48,047 nucleotides of DNA, from positions 1-48,047 of IMG/VR virus record IMGVR_UViG_3300049893_002926; one strand, written 5' to 3'. Position 1 is the first letter of the stretch; every line of letters starts with the position of its first letter. The DNA is from a virus. Of the stretch, positions 25,509-33,438 are shown one piece after another. The notes beneath the pieces are model-generated. The model saw nothing but the letters and a program-made list of their open reading frames with translations. It was not told the DNA's origin and made no database searches. Both the position numbers and the translations under genes were made by a program.

Positions 25509-26128
25509 GGCGCCGCACCTTCAGGGCCCATCGTCGCCGGCACCTCGGGAGCGGCTTCTGGCGCGGAAGCGCCCCCATTCTCCGGAGGCGACGAACCAGG
25601 CTGCGATTTGGATGCGCGTGCATCGAGAAGCAGCCTGGCCATAATACGCACTAATTGCCACCGCGTGTGTTGCGCCAATGAAACAAAAGGGTCGGGGTCG
25701 CCCTCCGCAATCTTCTCGATGCGTTCCAAGAGGTCCGCGAACGACAAGTCTTGACCGCCCGGGGAGTTTTCCTCCTGCCAACGGGCCTGGTGTTCGGCAA
25801 GCAGCATGACGTGCTGCACCGTCACGATGCCCGAGGCCATAATCTCCTCGACCCCGGAAAAGAACGGCACGGGGGCATCGACAGGGCTGTCATGGTCCAG
25901 CGTCGACAGAGCCACCGTTTTCAGGGCACGGCCGTACGTATAAAGCGGGTCGTCCGTGTTCAGGGTCGCGCTCCCGCGCGCCTTGGCGAACGACGCGGCA
26001 TAGGTGGCGATCTCCGCCTCCTCCGCCATGGACAGGACCTTGACGTCAACGAGCACCGTCATGTCCCCAAGCGCAAGGGGGACGGCCAGGCGGGCCCGCC
26101 CCCCAAGAGTGAGCTGCGCGAACTTCAT
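25505..26128 (-). CDS. tail assembly chaperone (Mu gp41-like)
   Basis: 207 aa. The beginning GRARLAVPLALGDMTVLVDV is beta-rich, the centre is helical and the end (about residues 170-207) is a Pro, Ala and Gly-rich disordered tail. The position, after tube protein and before tape measure, is that of gpG-type or Mu gp41 chaperones that coat the tape measure during assembly. A slippery heptamer lies near codon 146. ATG at 26128 overlaps the tube protein's stop as TGATG. Family assignment is from order and composition. Confidence 0.7.
   Translation of the reverse strand: MKFAQLTLGGRARLAVPLALGDMTVLVDVKVLSMAEEAEIATYAASFAKARGSATLNTDDPLYTYGRALKTVALSTLDHDSPVDAPVPFFSGVEEIMASGIVTVQHVMLLAEHQARWQEENSPGGQDLSFADLLERIEKIAEGDPDPFVSLAQHTRWQLVRIMARLLLDARASKSQPGSSPPENGGASAPEAAPEVPATMGPEGAAP
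25685..25691 (-). other. candidate -1 ribosomal slippery heptamer CCCTTTT
   Basis: In the chaperone-like gene the minus strand reads GAC CCT TTT in frame, i.e. C CCT TTT, the X XXY YYZ pattern for simultaneous -1 slippage. A shift here would replace the last about 60 residues with about 54 others, ending at the stop at 25521, and would not reach the downstream gene. The location before the tape measure is where such sites occur in other tailed phages. No clear stimulatory stem was checked, so this is only a candidate. Confidence 0.3.
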
Positions 26129-26508
26129 CAGCCGGTGATCGTAGGTACGCCGCCCTCGAACGTGCCGGTGCCGGTCGCGACGCCGTTTTCCGTTCCAGAG
26201 CCGAAGTCCAGGTTGGTGATGGCCATGTCTACGGACATGATCTTCCCGCCCACCAGCATGGCCACCGGCACGTCACGCTGGGTCATGTGGTAGGTCTGAA
26301 GCAACTTGGTCATGTCCGAGCCGCCGACCGGGGTAATCTCGTTCAGCGTCAGCCGGGTCTGCATGGCCCCCTTCGAGTGCGCCAGGTAGCCCTCCTGCCC
26401 GAAGGTCGCCGTACGCCCCGACGGGAACGAAATGCTCTGCTGGTTGCAGGTGAAGGCTTTCTTGCCTTCGAGGTAGATCGCAAACGCTTTGACGGTCGGA
26501 TTCGCCAT
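26128..26508 (-). CDS. tail tube protein
   Basis: 126 aa. A small beta-rich protein beginning MANPTVKAFAIYLEGKKAF, with TRLTLNEITPVGGSDM and an end FEGGVPTITG, matching the size and layout of Mu gpM-type tube subunits. AGGAGGATCT precedes the ATG at 26508, one of the strongest ribosome sites in the window, as expected for an abundant virion protein. It lies directly after the sheath gene. It forms the inner tube of the contractile tail. Confidence 0.82.
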   Translation of the reverse strand: MANPTVKAFAIYLEGKKAFTCNQQSISFPSGRTATFGQEGYLAHSKGAMQTRLTLNEITPVGGSDMTKLLQTYHMTQRDVPVAMLVGGKIMSVDMAITNLDFGSGTENGVATGTGTFEGGVPTITG

Positions 26509-26520
26509 GGAGATCCTCCT

Positions 26521-28035
26521 TCAACCCGCCTGCTGGCGGATGACCTGGACGAGCTGGTGCTGAACTCGCGTCACGACAAGGGGAAGTTGCTGCTCGATGC
26601 GCTTGGTCGTGCTGTTGAACTGAGTGGCCGGCGGGTTGGCGTCCGGGTCCTCGATCCAACCTGCCGCGGCCCAAGCTCGCAGGCGCGGCCAGGTGATGAG
26701 TTGCTCGAAAAGGCGCGGGTATGCGACGTTCGCGGGCGGGTCCAACTCGCCAGGGTCCGGATCCGGCTGCACGAGCGGCCGGCTGGGCCGGAAGTCGGTC
26801 TGGTAGGCTAGCTGCAACTCGAGCATGGCGTAGTCCGGGAAGACCGCGTCTCCGATGTCGAGGGTGCGAAAGTCGGGGTACAGGCCGTCCAGCAGGCTGT
26901 AACTCGTCACGGAGCGGACGACGCGGGCCTCGCCGTCGACTGATACGATGGGAGTCAACCCATTGTTGAGGGCCGCATTCTGCTCGGCGTCGATGGGCAT
27001 GTCGTCGGGGTCGAGGTATGCCGGGATGCCAGGCAGCACCAGTTGATCATAGTCCGGCACAGGCGAAGCGTTCTCCGTCCCGGCCCGGATGGCCGCCTTC
27101 ACCGCTGCGACGACCGCCGGGTGAATGTCCGCGTTGGGCATCCAAAGGACCTGCGCCCGCACGGCGTTCAGGGTGGTCTGGGCAAGGCTCTTGGCGGTCG
27201 CATAGGCCGCGCTGGAGCAGAAGATCACATGCTCGTAAAGCATGCTCAGCTCTTCGGCCTTGGCTTCCACGTGGTCCTCGAAGCGGGCCGCGTTGGTGGC
27301 GTCGGACGCCGCCGTTGCGATCCGAGCGTATCGGCCGTTCAGCAGCTTCGTCAGGATGGTCGAGACGTCGGGGGCGCCTACCCCGGTGCCAGCGGCACCG
27401 GCGAGCACGCGGCTTTGCCCCAACGAGGCGGACCCTGTAACCGTGAACGTGATACCGCTCGGCATCTTGGACGTGTCCACCTGCACCGTCCACTGCTTGC
27501 CAACCTCGCCGACGTTCTTGCACGTCAGGGTCAACGTGTTGGTCCCAGCGCTGTAGGCAGCCGAAAAGGGACAACGGGTATCAGCGTTCAGCTTCGCCGC
27601 GATCTCGGGGCCAAGGGTGTCCTCCGTGTGGCTCGGCAGGACGGTGCCTTGGTAGTAGACGCCCCCAATGCGAATCTGCCAGAGCCCCGCGGCGGTCGGG
27701 GTGCCCGCGAGAAGAATGGTCACGGTCGCCGCGGTGCCAACCGGCTCCGCGTAGCTGGCGATCATGTGTCGTCCCGTCTTGTTAGCCGACAGGCCCTTGC
27801 GGGCCATCCAGGCAAGGACGCTCCCGGGCCCCGCAAGGCGGTCGATGTCCTCGTGTGAGAACACCTCGGTCACGTCCGTGTCCGCGACCATGACCCCGTC
27901 CGTGGACTTGGGCCCCACGTAGAGGGTCACCAATGGCGCAGAGGCAGCCGACAGAGCGCCGCTGCTGAAGATGATTCGGCCGATGAAGCGCGGCACCTTG
28001 TACGTCGGATCGATACCAGTGATCTCAAATGGCAT
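26521..28035 (-). CDS. tail sheath protein (Mu gpL-like)
   Basis: 504 aa. The start MPFEITGIDPTYKVPRFIG is followed by the typical Ala/Thr-rich sheath surface domain and the C-terminal VTSYSLLDGLYPDFRTLDIG, then INQQ-like helical end ITWPRLRAWAAAGWIEDPDA used to link sheath subunits. Sheath proteins are usually 390-660 aa, so it fits. GGAGG lies five bases before ATG 28035; a GTG at 28047 in the same frame is ignored because the ribosome site supports the ATG. It proves a contractile (myovirus) tail. Confidence 0.88.
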   Translation of the reverse strand: MPFEITGIDPTYKVPRFIGRIIFSSGALSAASAPLVTLYVGPKSTDGVMVADTDVTEVFSHEDIDRLAGPGSVLAWMARKGLSANKTGRHMIASYAEPVGTAATVTILLAGTPTAAGLWQIRIGGVYYQGTVLPSHTEDTLGPEIAAKLNADTRCPFSAAYSAGTNTLTLTCKNVGEVGKQWTVQVDTSKMPSGITFTVTGSASLGQSRVLAGAAGTGVGAPDVSTILTKLLNGRYARIATAASDATNAARFEDHVEAKAEELSMLYEHVIFCSSAAYATAKSLAQTTLNAVRAQVLWMPNADIHPAVVAAVKAAIRAGTENASPVPDYDQLVLPGIPAYLDPDDMPIDAEQNAALNNGLTPIVSVDGEARVVRSVTSYSLLDGLYPDFRTLDIGDAVFPDYAMLELQLAYQTDFRPSRPLVQPDPDPGELDPPANVAYPRLFEQLITWPRLRAWAAAGWIEDPDANPPATQFNSTTKRIEQQLPLVVTRVQHQLVQVIRQQAG

Positions 28036-28047
28036 AGATGCCTCCAC

Positions 28048-28431
28048 TCAGCTTTGCGGTAACGTCACCGTGGGAACAGGCCCCGCCTCAAACCCCAAAG
28101 CCTGCCGTCGCGCCTCCCATGCCTCCAGCAGGCTCCCGACGGACCTTCCGAACGGGGACAACATGGCCGAACGCTCGCAACGAGCCAGCAGGGCCCCCTC
28201 CTGCACCCGGCGCCGATAGTAGGAGGTATCAGGCACGTCTACCTCGGCGACGTGAAACACGAAGGCCCACCGCTTGGACCGAGCGGAGGCGTCGACGTCA
28301 GGCATTGCCCCGACGTAGCTGTCTCTGGAGCCCTCGAAAGGCACCGCCGCAGAGGGACGGCCAGTGAGGGCGCAGACCGCCGCGTATGGGTTCGCAGCGA
28401 CCAGCAGTAGCCTTGGCGCGACCCGCCTCAC
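28048..28431 (-). CDS. small neck / tail-completion protein
   Basis: 127 aa, not recognised by motif. It starts as GTG overlapping the previous stop (GTGA), begins RRVAPRLLLVAANPYAAVC and has a helical, Arg and Ala-rich body ending PVPTVTLPQS. Mu-like phages carry gp38/gp37-type small genes at this point between the neck proteins and the sheath. A role in joining neck and sheath is inferred from order alone. Confidence 0.65.
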   Translation of the reverse strand: MRRVAPRLLLVAANPYAAVCALTGRPSAAVPFEGSRDSYVGAMPDVDASARSKRWAFVFHVAEVDVPDTSYYRRRVQEGALLARCERSAMLSPFGRSVGSLLEAWEARRQALGFEAGPVPTVTLPQS

Positions 28432-29162
28432 GAGAAACGCCCTGAGAGCAGCGGAAGGGCATCCGGCGCACCCGGAGGCGCGGCTGGGGCCGCGATGGCT
28501 TGCTCCACTCCGTCCGCGACGGCGAAGGCGTCCAGGTCGTCCACAAGCACCTCCGAAAACGTCATCTGCACCTCAACGAAGGGGAAGCGCTTCTCCTCGC
28601 CACCATGGACGGGGATGGGCATGTCGCCGCGCTCCACATTTACCACCTCCCACTCCCAGAATTTCACGAACTTGGAGACGAGTGACCCCCGGGTCGCGGC
28701 CAGAGGATCGGTGTCCCCCTCCTGCACCCACGCCGGGCATCGCCCTCGCTCGACGCCTGCGTCAATGGCAGACGCCATGGCATTCATAAGCGGTTCTATA
28801 CGACGCTGCTTGTCCTGATTCGTCGCATGGAACGGGAGCCACCGAAGCACCAGCGTGCTTGGTCGCACCCTGTACCCTGCGGCGATCCAAACCGGGCGGC
28901 CAAGGCTGCTGCGCCAGAGGTACAGCGCGGGGGTTGTCAGCGGCCGGAAGGACTGGCGCCCAGGGTCATGGATGAAGGCTCGCTTCACTAGCGGCTGGGC
29001 GCCGATGTTGCCTGCGGTGGCATCCCAAACGTCGCCTACCCCGTGCTCGAGGCAGGCCGCGCAAAAGGCCAGCACCACCCGTAAGGCTGGGTCGCCTGCT
29101 CCCTCCAACTCGGAATCGACCGCGGCCGGGATATCCCCGTCGCCGTACCCTCCGCCCGTCAC
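28428..29162 (-). CDS. tail terminator / neck protein (Mu gp37-like position)
   Basis: 244 aa. The sequence shows mixed alpha/beta content with a conserved-looking centre STLVLRWLPFHATNQDKQRR and VVNVERGDMPIPVHGGEEKR. The last 40 residues are Ala and Pro rich. GTG 29162 overlaps the previous stop. Tail terminators that cap the sheath lie at this position in Mu-like genomes; that role is a guess from order. Longer than most terminators (about 150-190 aa). Confidence 0.62.
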   Translation of the reverse strand: MTGGGYGDGDIPAAVDSELEGAGDPALRVVLAFCAACLEHGVGDVWDATAGNIGAQPLVKRAFIHDPGRQSFRPLTTPALYLWRSSLGRPVWIAAGYRVRPSTLVLRWLPFHATNQDKQRRIEPLMNAMASAIDAGVERGRCPAWVQEGDTDPLAATRGSLVSKFVKFWEWEVVNVERGDMPIPVHGGEEKRFPFVEVQMTFSEVLVDDLDAFAVADGVEQAIAAPAAPPGAPDALPLLSGRFS

Positions 29163-29656
29163 GGCGTCACCATGGCCTTCGCCACTTTGCGCCCCAGCAC
29201 CTTCAGGAACTTCAGCGTCGCCTCGCGCAGAATGGGGGCGGAGAAGTTTGCTGGTTTACGGATGCCTGGGTGGTCGACAATGGTGTACCACACGGGCCCA
29301 TAAACCGGGTCAACCCAATGCAGTGCCTTCGCGTTGCGGGGCCGGATGTAGTGCCGCTTGGCGCCCTTGTCGACGGCCGCCGCGTAGGGCTGCCGCCACG
29401 TTAGCGTCGCTCCGCCGCGCACCGCCATTTCACGTCCCTCGCCGCCGCCGCGTGCGGTCTTCCGGAACTTGATGTTGTCCACGAGACCGAAGGTATCCTG
29501 CGGCACAAGACGGCGGTTCGCCACCTCCGCCGCTTTCAGCGCTCGCAGAGCCAGCTCAGCCGCTTCCTTCTGTACGAAGTCCCGGATGCGAAGCTTCATC
29601 TCGGCCAATTCCTTGACCGCCGGCATGATGTCGAGATTGAAGCGGATGCTGAACAT
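29159..29656 (-). CDS. neck protein (HK97 gp10 / Mu gpG-like)
   Basis: 165 aa. The centre reads YAAAVDKGAKRHYIRPRNAK, which is the characteristic loop of HK97gp10-type tail-completion proteins, with ALHWVDP and a helical C-terminus ILREATLKFLKVLGRKV. The N-terminus has an amphipathic helix rich in Lys and Glu. GAGGAGGGG precedes the ATG at 29656, immediately after the stop of the connector gene. It closes the head-tail neck. Confidence 0.82.
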   Translation of the reverse strand: MFSIRFNLDIMPAVKELAEMKLRIRDFVQKEAAELALRALKAAEVANRRLVPQDTFGLVDNIKFRKTARGGGEGREMAVRGGATLTWRQPYAAAVDKGAKRHYIRPRNAKALHWVDPVYGPVWYTIVDHPGIRKPANFSAPILREATLKFLKVLGRKVAKAMVTP

Positions 29657-30094
29657 TCACCCCTCCTCGACCGGCGGCCCAAACTCCACGGGGACCGCTA
29701 CAAATGGGTCGGGCACCGCCGTTTCAGGGGCCAACGCCTGGGATGGGTTCGGCTGCTCGTTGTGCCCGCGCTGCATGCCAGTGGCGACGTCCTTCGCGTT
29801 CGACTTCGCCAGCTCCAACAACGCAGAACCGTTTTCTCGCATCGCAACGTCGCCGCGGAGAAACGAGCGTGCCACCGCAAAATCCAGCTCGATGGCCCAC
29901 AATTCGTCGCTCACATCCGGCGGCTCTCCGTCGTAGCCGAAAAGCACGTGCCTCATGACGTCAGCCCGCGCCATACGCAAGACGATGTTCACTGCCTGCA
30001 CGTCGGCCGCGTCTTGGCCATGGTCGCCAAAGATCGCGGTGTAGACCGACGTGCCAAGGGCGGCTTCTAGGTCCTGCATCGTGACGTGGGCCAT
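29657..30094 (-). CDS. head-tail connector (DUF1320 / Mu gp36-like)
   Basis: 145 aa. It has the gp36-type layout: short N-terminal helix MAHVTMQDLEAALGTSVYTA, an acidic middle and ELWAIELDFAVARSFLRGDV, an end helix, then an acidic Pro-rich tail not always present in the family. It follows the gp35-like gene as in Mu. The product joins the capsid portal to the neck. Confidence 0.8.
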   Translation of the reverse strand: MAHVTMQDLEAALGTSVYTAIFGDHGQDAADVQAVNIVLRMARADVMRHVLFGYDGEPPDVSDELWAIELDFAVARSFLRGDVAMRENGSALLELAKSNAKDVATGMQRGHNEQPNPSQALAPETAVPDPFVAVPVEFGPPVEEG

Positions 30095-30097
30095 CCG

Positions 30098-30379
30098 TCA
30101 GCTTCCCTTCCCCGCGGCTGGGGCCACCGTGTCCTTGGTGGCCGCAGGCCCCGGTTTGGAGTCCTTCGTTGATGCTGCCACCGGCGAAGCCGCCTTCGCC
30201 TCGAGCGCGCTGGGCGTGGGGGCCGAGGACCGAACCTCGGCTACCACCAGGAGCGAGGAAGCCCGGAGGGCCGCCGCGACGTCCGGCGACACCTCCACCG
30301 TCCTCGGGACAGGACCCCAGAACTGGCCGCAGCGCCAGTGCCCTTCGGCGCGGACGGCGTGGACCAGAAGCCGAGTCAT
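30098..30379 (-). CDS. small capsid-region protein (Mu gp35-like)
   Basis: 93 aa. Residues 1-50, MTRLLVHAVRAEGHWRCGQF and TVEVSPDVAAALRASS, match the short beta-alpha domain of Mu gp35-like proteins. The second half is an Ala, Pro, Lys and Ser-rich disordered tail. ATG 30379 overlaps the capsid gene's stop (ATGA); the upstream open frame is a capsid-gene shadow. Function in the family is unclear, perhaps head completion. Confidence 0.72.
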   Translation of the reverse strand: MTRLLVHAVRAEGHWRCGQFWGPVPRTVEVSPDVAAALRASSLLVVAEVRSSAPTPSALEAKAASPVAASTKDSKPGPAATKDTVAPAAGKGS

Positions 30380-31299
30380 GGCTTCGCCTTGCCGATAAAA
30401 TGCCAATGGCTGGGCACGCACTTGCCCCGCGCATCGGCGCCGTAGATGAACTTCTTCTGAAAGAAGACGTTCGGGCTGTTGGGGTCTTGCAGGCTGGTGA
30501 GGACCGGCAACTTGCGCTTGAACACCTTGAAGGGCTTGCGCGCGTTGCGGACGTCCGCCATGTACCACGAGCCATCCGTGATTTCGGGCAGGACGAGGAC
30601 GCGGGTGGTACCGCGAAGGACGTTGTCGATCTGGCCCGTAGAATTGGCCACGCCGACCGTCACGGGCTGGGTGTTCGACTCCGTGATCTGACGAGCCACC
30701 ACCTCGTTGTCTGCGCCCACCACGAGCAGGTTCGGCCGACAGTTGATGAGCTTGCCATCGGCGCCTCGAAGCGTCTGCATGCGCATCCGCACGTAGGCGT
30801 AGTTATCGAAGGTGAGTGGGCGGGCCGTGAACAGGTTCGCCTGTGTGGTGCCGCCAGGCTCCGCCGGGTTCACCGGGTGATCCGTGTCGAAGAAGAACTG
30901 ACCATCGTACGTGGAGAGCGCCTCTCCAGCCAGAAGCGCTTCGGTCACGAGGTCGCTCCAGAGTCGACGGCCCGCCCGCCCAAGGTCGTTGACCACGTCG
31001 CGGTACTTGCCGATCTGGTCATCCTCTACGTCGTTGCGCATCACCTCGACCATGGCCTGGTAATCGAGGGGAATCGCAGACTCCTCGAAGACAGAGAAGT
31101 TGCTGCTCTGCCGCTGGTCCTTCCACTCCGTCATCTTGACGGTGGAGGAGACCACCATGTGCTTCTCTTCGGGCCTCGTGGTGCTTTGCTCGCTGGCAAG
31201 CTCCATCGCAGGCTCCTCTTCGGAGGCGAAGCCTGACAGGTACGTCGCTCGGAGTCCTGCCTCGAGCGCCTTCAGATCATCCGGGGTATTCAGCTCCAT
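30376..31299 (-). CDS. major capsid protein (Mu gpT-like)
   Basis: 307 aa. The order is typical of gpT capsid proteins: N-terminal helical part, then the centre EAAIP-like EESAIPLDYQAMVEVMRNDV, the loop GQFFFDTDHPVNP, and the beta-rich end VLPEITDGSWYMADVRNA with FIYGADARGKC. The fold is HK97-like. AGGAGAG precedes the ATG at 31299. Neighbours (decoration upstream, gp35 downstream) match. The C-terminal cysteine lies within the last 20 residues. Forms the icosahedral shell. Confidence 0.88.
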   Translation of the reverse strand: MELNTPDDLKALEAGLRATYLSGFASEEEPAMELASEQSTTRPEEKHMVVSSTVKMTEWKDQRQSSNFSVFEESAIPLDYQAMVEVMRNDVEDDQIGKYRDVVNDLGRAGRRLWSDLVTEALLAGEALSTYDGQFFFDTDHPVNPAEPGGTTQANLFTARPLTFDNYAYVRMRMQTLRGADGKLINCRPNLLVVGADNEVVARQITESNTQPVTVGVANSTGQIDNVLRGTTRVLVLPEITDGSWYMADVRNARKPFKVFKRKLPVLTSLQDPNSPNVFFQKKFIYGADARGKCVPSHWHFIGKAKP

Positions 31300-31309
31300 G
31301 TCACTCTCC

Positions 31310-31732
31310 TCAGATGCCGACGCCCATGCGCACGTAGACGCCTTCGGCGGTTACCTTGTGGATCTTCCCTGCCCTGGACCGAGTGCCCGTCCCATCGGTC
31401 TTCGCTACGGTCTGGTCGTCGACCACGTAGCAATCCTTGAACAGGTCGGCCTGCGTGATGAGGTCGCCCGCCGAGGAGTTATCCCAGAGGAACGTCCCCT
31501 CTTCGGCAAGCGCCTCCTTGGCGCCAGCGGACCCCGTGTTGTTCACGGTCTGGGCCCATCGGCCCACCGCGATCAAGTTGAGTGCGGTACCTCCAGGTCG
31601 CCCGTAGCCAGCATCGATCATAGCGATGCCTCCGGCATACACCTGCGTGGTGGCCTTGAGCGGGAGCGAATGGATCCGCTCCACGTGCCCCAAAACTCGC
31701 GTCTTCTCTCGTCGACTGGTCAACGGTGCCAT
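31310..31732 (-). CDS. capsid decoration / head protein
   Basis: 140 aa. It has many short beta strands with VYAGGIAMIDAGYGRPG and KIHKVTAEGVYVRMGVGI, as in capsid decoration proteins of the DUF2190-like or gpD kind. GGAGG precedes the ATG at 31732. It sits between the protease/scaffold gene and the capsid gene, the usual site of cement proteins. It probably stabilises the expanded capsid; not proven. Confidence 0.7.
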   Translation of the reverse strand: MAPLTSRREKTRVLGHVERIHSLPLKATTQVYAGGIAMIDAGYGRPGGTALNLIAVGRWAQTVNNTGSAGAKEALAEEGTFLWDNSSAGDLITQADLFKDCYVVDDQTVAKTDGTGTRSRAGKIHKVTAEGVYVRMGVGI

Positions 31733-31750
31733 GCTTGCCTCCGTCTAGTG

Positions 31751-32278
31751 TCAGGCCGCGCCGGCTGCGACGCGAGCCGCAAGGATCTGCTCGTCCGACA
31801 GTTTCAGTTGCTTCTGTACCGCCCGCTCGGCGTCCGTCAGGGCGCCACGGCTCGTGTCTGCGGGCGGGGGGGCTTCCGGAGCGGTGTGGACCGCGGGCAG
31901 CGCGCTCAGGAACGCCTTCAGGCCGTCCGGGTTCGCCGCGGCGAAGTCCCGCGCGGCCCGCTCCAGCGCAGGGTTGGTGAGGCGCCCCTCGGCCCGAGCC
32001 TGCTCGAGAAGCCCCTCAACCTTCAGGGCCGCCAGCTCGGCGCGGAGCTTCTCCACCTCCACGGTCTGCTTCTCGAGCTGCCCGGCCATCTCCTGGGCGG
32101 CGTGGTGGGTGGCCTGCATGACCGCCGTCACCTCCACCAGCGACTCCTTGCGGGTCAGCGCCTTGGCCCCCGCAATGAAGCCCCGCTGCACTTCGGCCGC
32201 CGCTACCAGCTCGTCCTCCGAGGACGACGTCGAAACACCGAGCGCTACGCACAGCGCCACCATCTTCTTTGGATCCAT
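31751..32278 (-). CDS. nested scaffold protein (internal start in the protease gene)
   Basis: 175 aa, same frame as residues 311-485 of the protease. An internal ATG at 32278 (Met311, MDPKKMVALCVALGVS) is preceded by AGGAGAAGAAG, a clear ribosome site with five bases before the ATG. The product is helical and Glu/Ala-rich (residues EKQTVEVEKLRAELAALK) with a C-terminal Ala-Pro linker and final helix, as in lambda Nu3 or Mu gpZ scaffolds. It would template capsid assembly in excess over the protease fusion. Confidence 0.8.
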   Translation of the reverse strand: MDPKKMVALCVALGVSTSSSEDELVAAAEVQRGFIAGAKALTRKESLVEVTAVMQATHHAAQEMAGQLEKQTVEVEKLRAELAALKVEGLLEQARAEGRLTNPALERAARDFAAANPDGLKAFLSALPAVHTAPEAPPPADTSRGALTDAERAVQKQLKLSDEQILAARVAAGAA

Positions 32279-33208
32279 CTTCTTCTCCTGTTTGACATTG
32301 GCGGACAAGGCATAGACGGCGGCTTCAAAACCACCCACCTCGTCCGCCAAACCTGCGTCTACCGCCGCCGCTCCCATCCGCGTCCCAGCTTGCAGGCTTT
32401 TGATCGCCTCGCGCGTGAGGCCCGGCCTGTTGGCCGCCACCAGTGCCGCGAACTGGCCATCCAACTCGACCAAGCGGGTCCGGAACCGCCCAAGGGCCGC
32501 TTCCGACATAGGCACGTAGGGGTGCCCGTCCGCCTTCTCGGCGCCGGTCTTGACCACGGCGACGTTGATGCCCGCCATTTCCAGCGCCTTCGTCTGCTCG
32601 GCCATCACGCCAATGACGCCGATGGAGCCCACCACGCCGCTTGGAGGAACGACGATACGGTCCGCCAACGAGGTCAGGCCGTAGGCTGCCGAAGCCGCAA
32701 GCTCGTCCACGTACGCTACGACAGGCTTCTTGGCCGCTGCTTTCGCCTCACGCATGTGGCGAACTGCCTCGAATAGTCCGGCCACGTGGCCACCCGGACT
32801 ATCCATCATCAGCAGCACGCCAGAGACGTCCTCGTGCGCCATGGCCAGGAGGAAGTTGTCCCTGATTCGGTCGTACCCCTCAATCGTCCAGAACCAGAAG
32901 TCCACTGCGCGCTGGAGCAGCGGACCAGTGACGGGCACAACAGCCACGCCATTGGAAAGAACCTCGAAGGGAAGCTCCTTGCCCGCCTTCGACCCGCCCA
33001 GCCTGGCTTCGATGCCAGCAATGGCGGGGAGCGGGCGAGGCAACGAGGACAACGTCCAACCGTGCGCGAACGCATCCGGCAGAATGGCCATGGTCGAATC
33101 GTTGACCCACGGGGGCTCTGCGCGGTCCAGGCGCAGGACGATGGACCGACGATTGGTGGTCGGGTCCGTAGAGTAAGGAGGCGGAGCGAGACGGGGGTCG
33201 TCGGTCAT
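31751..33208 (-). CDS. prohead protease (S49) fused in frame to scaffold (Mu gpI/gpZ-like)
   Basis: 485 aa. Residues about 88-230 are an S49 (SppA/ClpP-like) peptidase: MDSPGGHVAG at 135, the catalytic Ser173 in ELAASAAYGL, the sheet GVVGSIGVIG, and Lys225 in KTGAEKADGHPY. Ser and Lys are 52 apart, as in SppA. Residues 311-485 are helical, Glu/Ala/Lys rich scaffold. ATG at 33208 overlaps the previous stop. It would cleave scaffold and capsid precursors in the prohead. In Mu gpI is similar. Confidence 0.9.
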   Translation of the reverse strand: MTDDPRLAPPPYSTDPTTNRRSIVLRLDRAEPPWVNDSTMAILPDAFAHGWTLSSLPRPLPAIAGIEARLGGSKAGKELPFEVLSNGVAVVPVTGPLLQRAVDFWFWTIEGYDRIRDNFLLAMAHEDVSGVLLMMDSPGGHVAGLFEAVRHMREAKAAAKKPVVAYVDELAASAAYGLTSLADRIVVPPSGVVGSIGVIGVMAEQTKALEMAGINVAVVKTGAEKADGHPYVPMSEAALGRFRTRLVELDGQFAALVAANRPGLTREAIKSLQAGTRMGAAAVDAGLADEVGGFEAAVYALSANVKQEKKMDPKKMVALCVALGVSTSSSEDELVAAAEVQRGFIAGAKALTRKESLVEVTAVMQATHHAAQEMAGQLEKQTVEVEKLRAELAALKVEGLLEQARAEGRLTNPALERAARDFAAANPDGLKAFLSALPAVHTAPEAPPPADTSRGALTDAERAVQKQLKLSDEQILAARVAAGAA

Positions 33209-33438
33209 GGCACGTTCCTGAACAGCGTAATGGGGAAGACGCCGGCGCCCCCGAGAACCAGCTCAAAATCCACCTCGATGCTCTCACCAGCGAGGAAGCG
33301 AAGGGTCGTCGACGTGCCCGAGGCGTTGACCACGAGCGTTCCCGCGCCGTCGGCCCGCACCTTTCCCCAGCGAGCGATGCCAGCAGCCATCGCCGCAGCC
33401 AAGTCGGCGCAATCGACAGGCCCACAAAACTTGCTCAT
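33205..33438 (-). CDS. small hypothetical protein between portal and protease
   Basis: 77 aa, not recognised. It begins MSKFCGPVDCADLAAAM and is beta-rich after residue 30 (GTSTTLRFLAGESIEVDFEL). Cys5 and Cys10 form a possible pair. The ATG 33438 overlaps the portal stop as ATGA and is preceded by GAGAGG; its own stop overlaps the protease start. In Mu this position holds gpF-type minor head genes, which are absent here. Probably a minor head component. Confidence 0.65.
   Translation of the reverse strand: MSKFCGPVDCADLAAAMAAGIARWGKVRADGAGTLVVNASGTSTTLRFLAGESIEVDFELVLGGAGVFPITLFRNVP

Noticed and set aside
24945-26128. Frameshift fusion of the two tail chaperone-like genes
   Set aside because: The -1 frame after the slippery site meets a stop at 25521 before the next gene starts at 25508.
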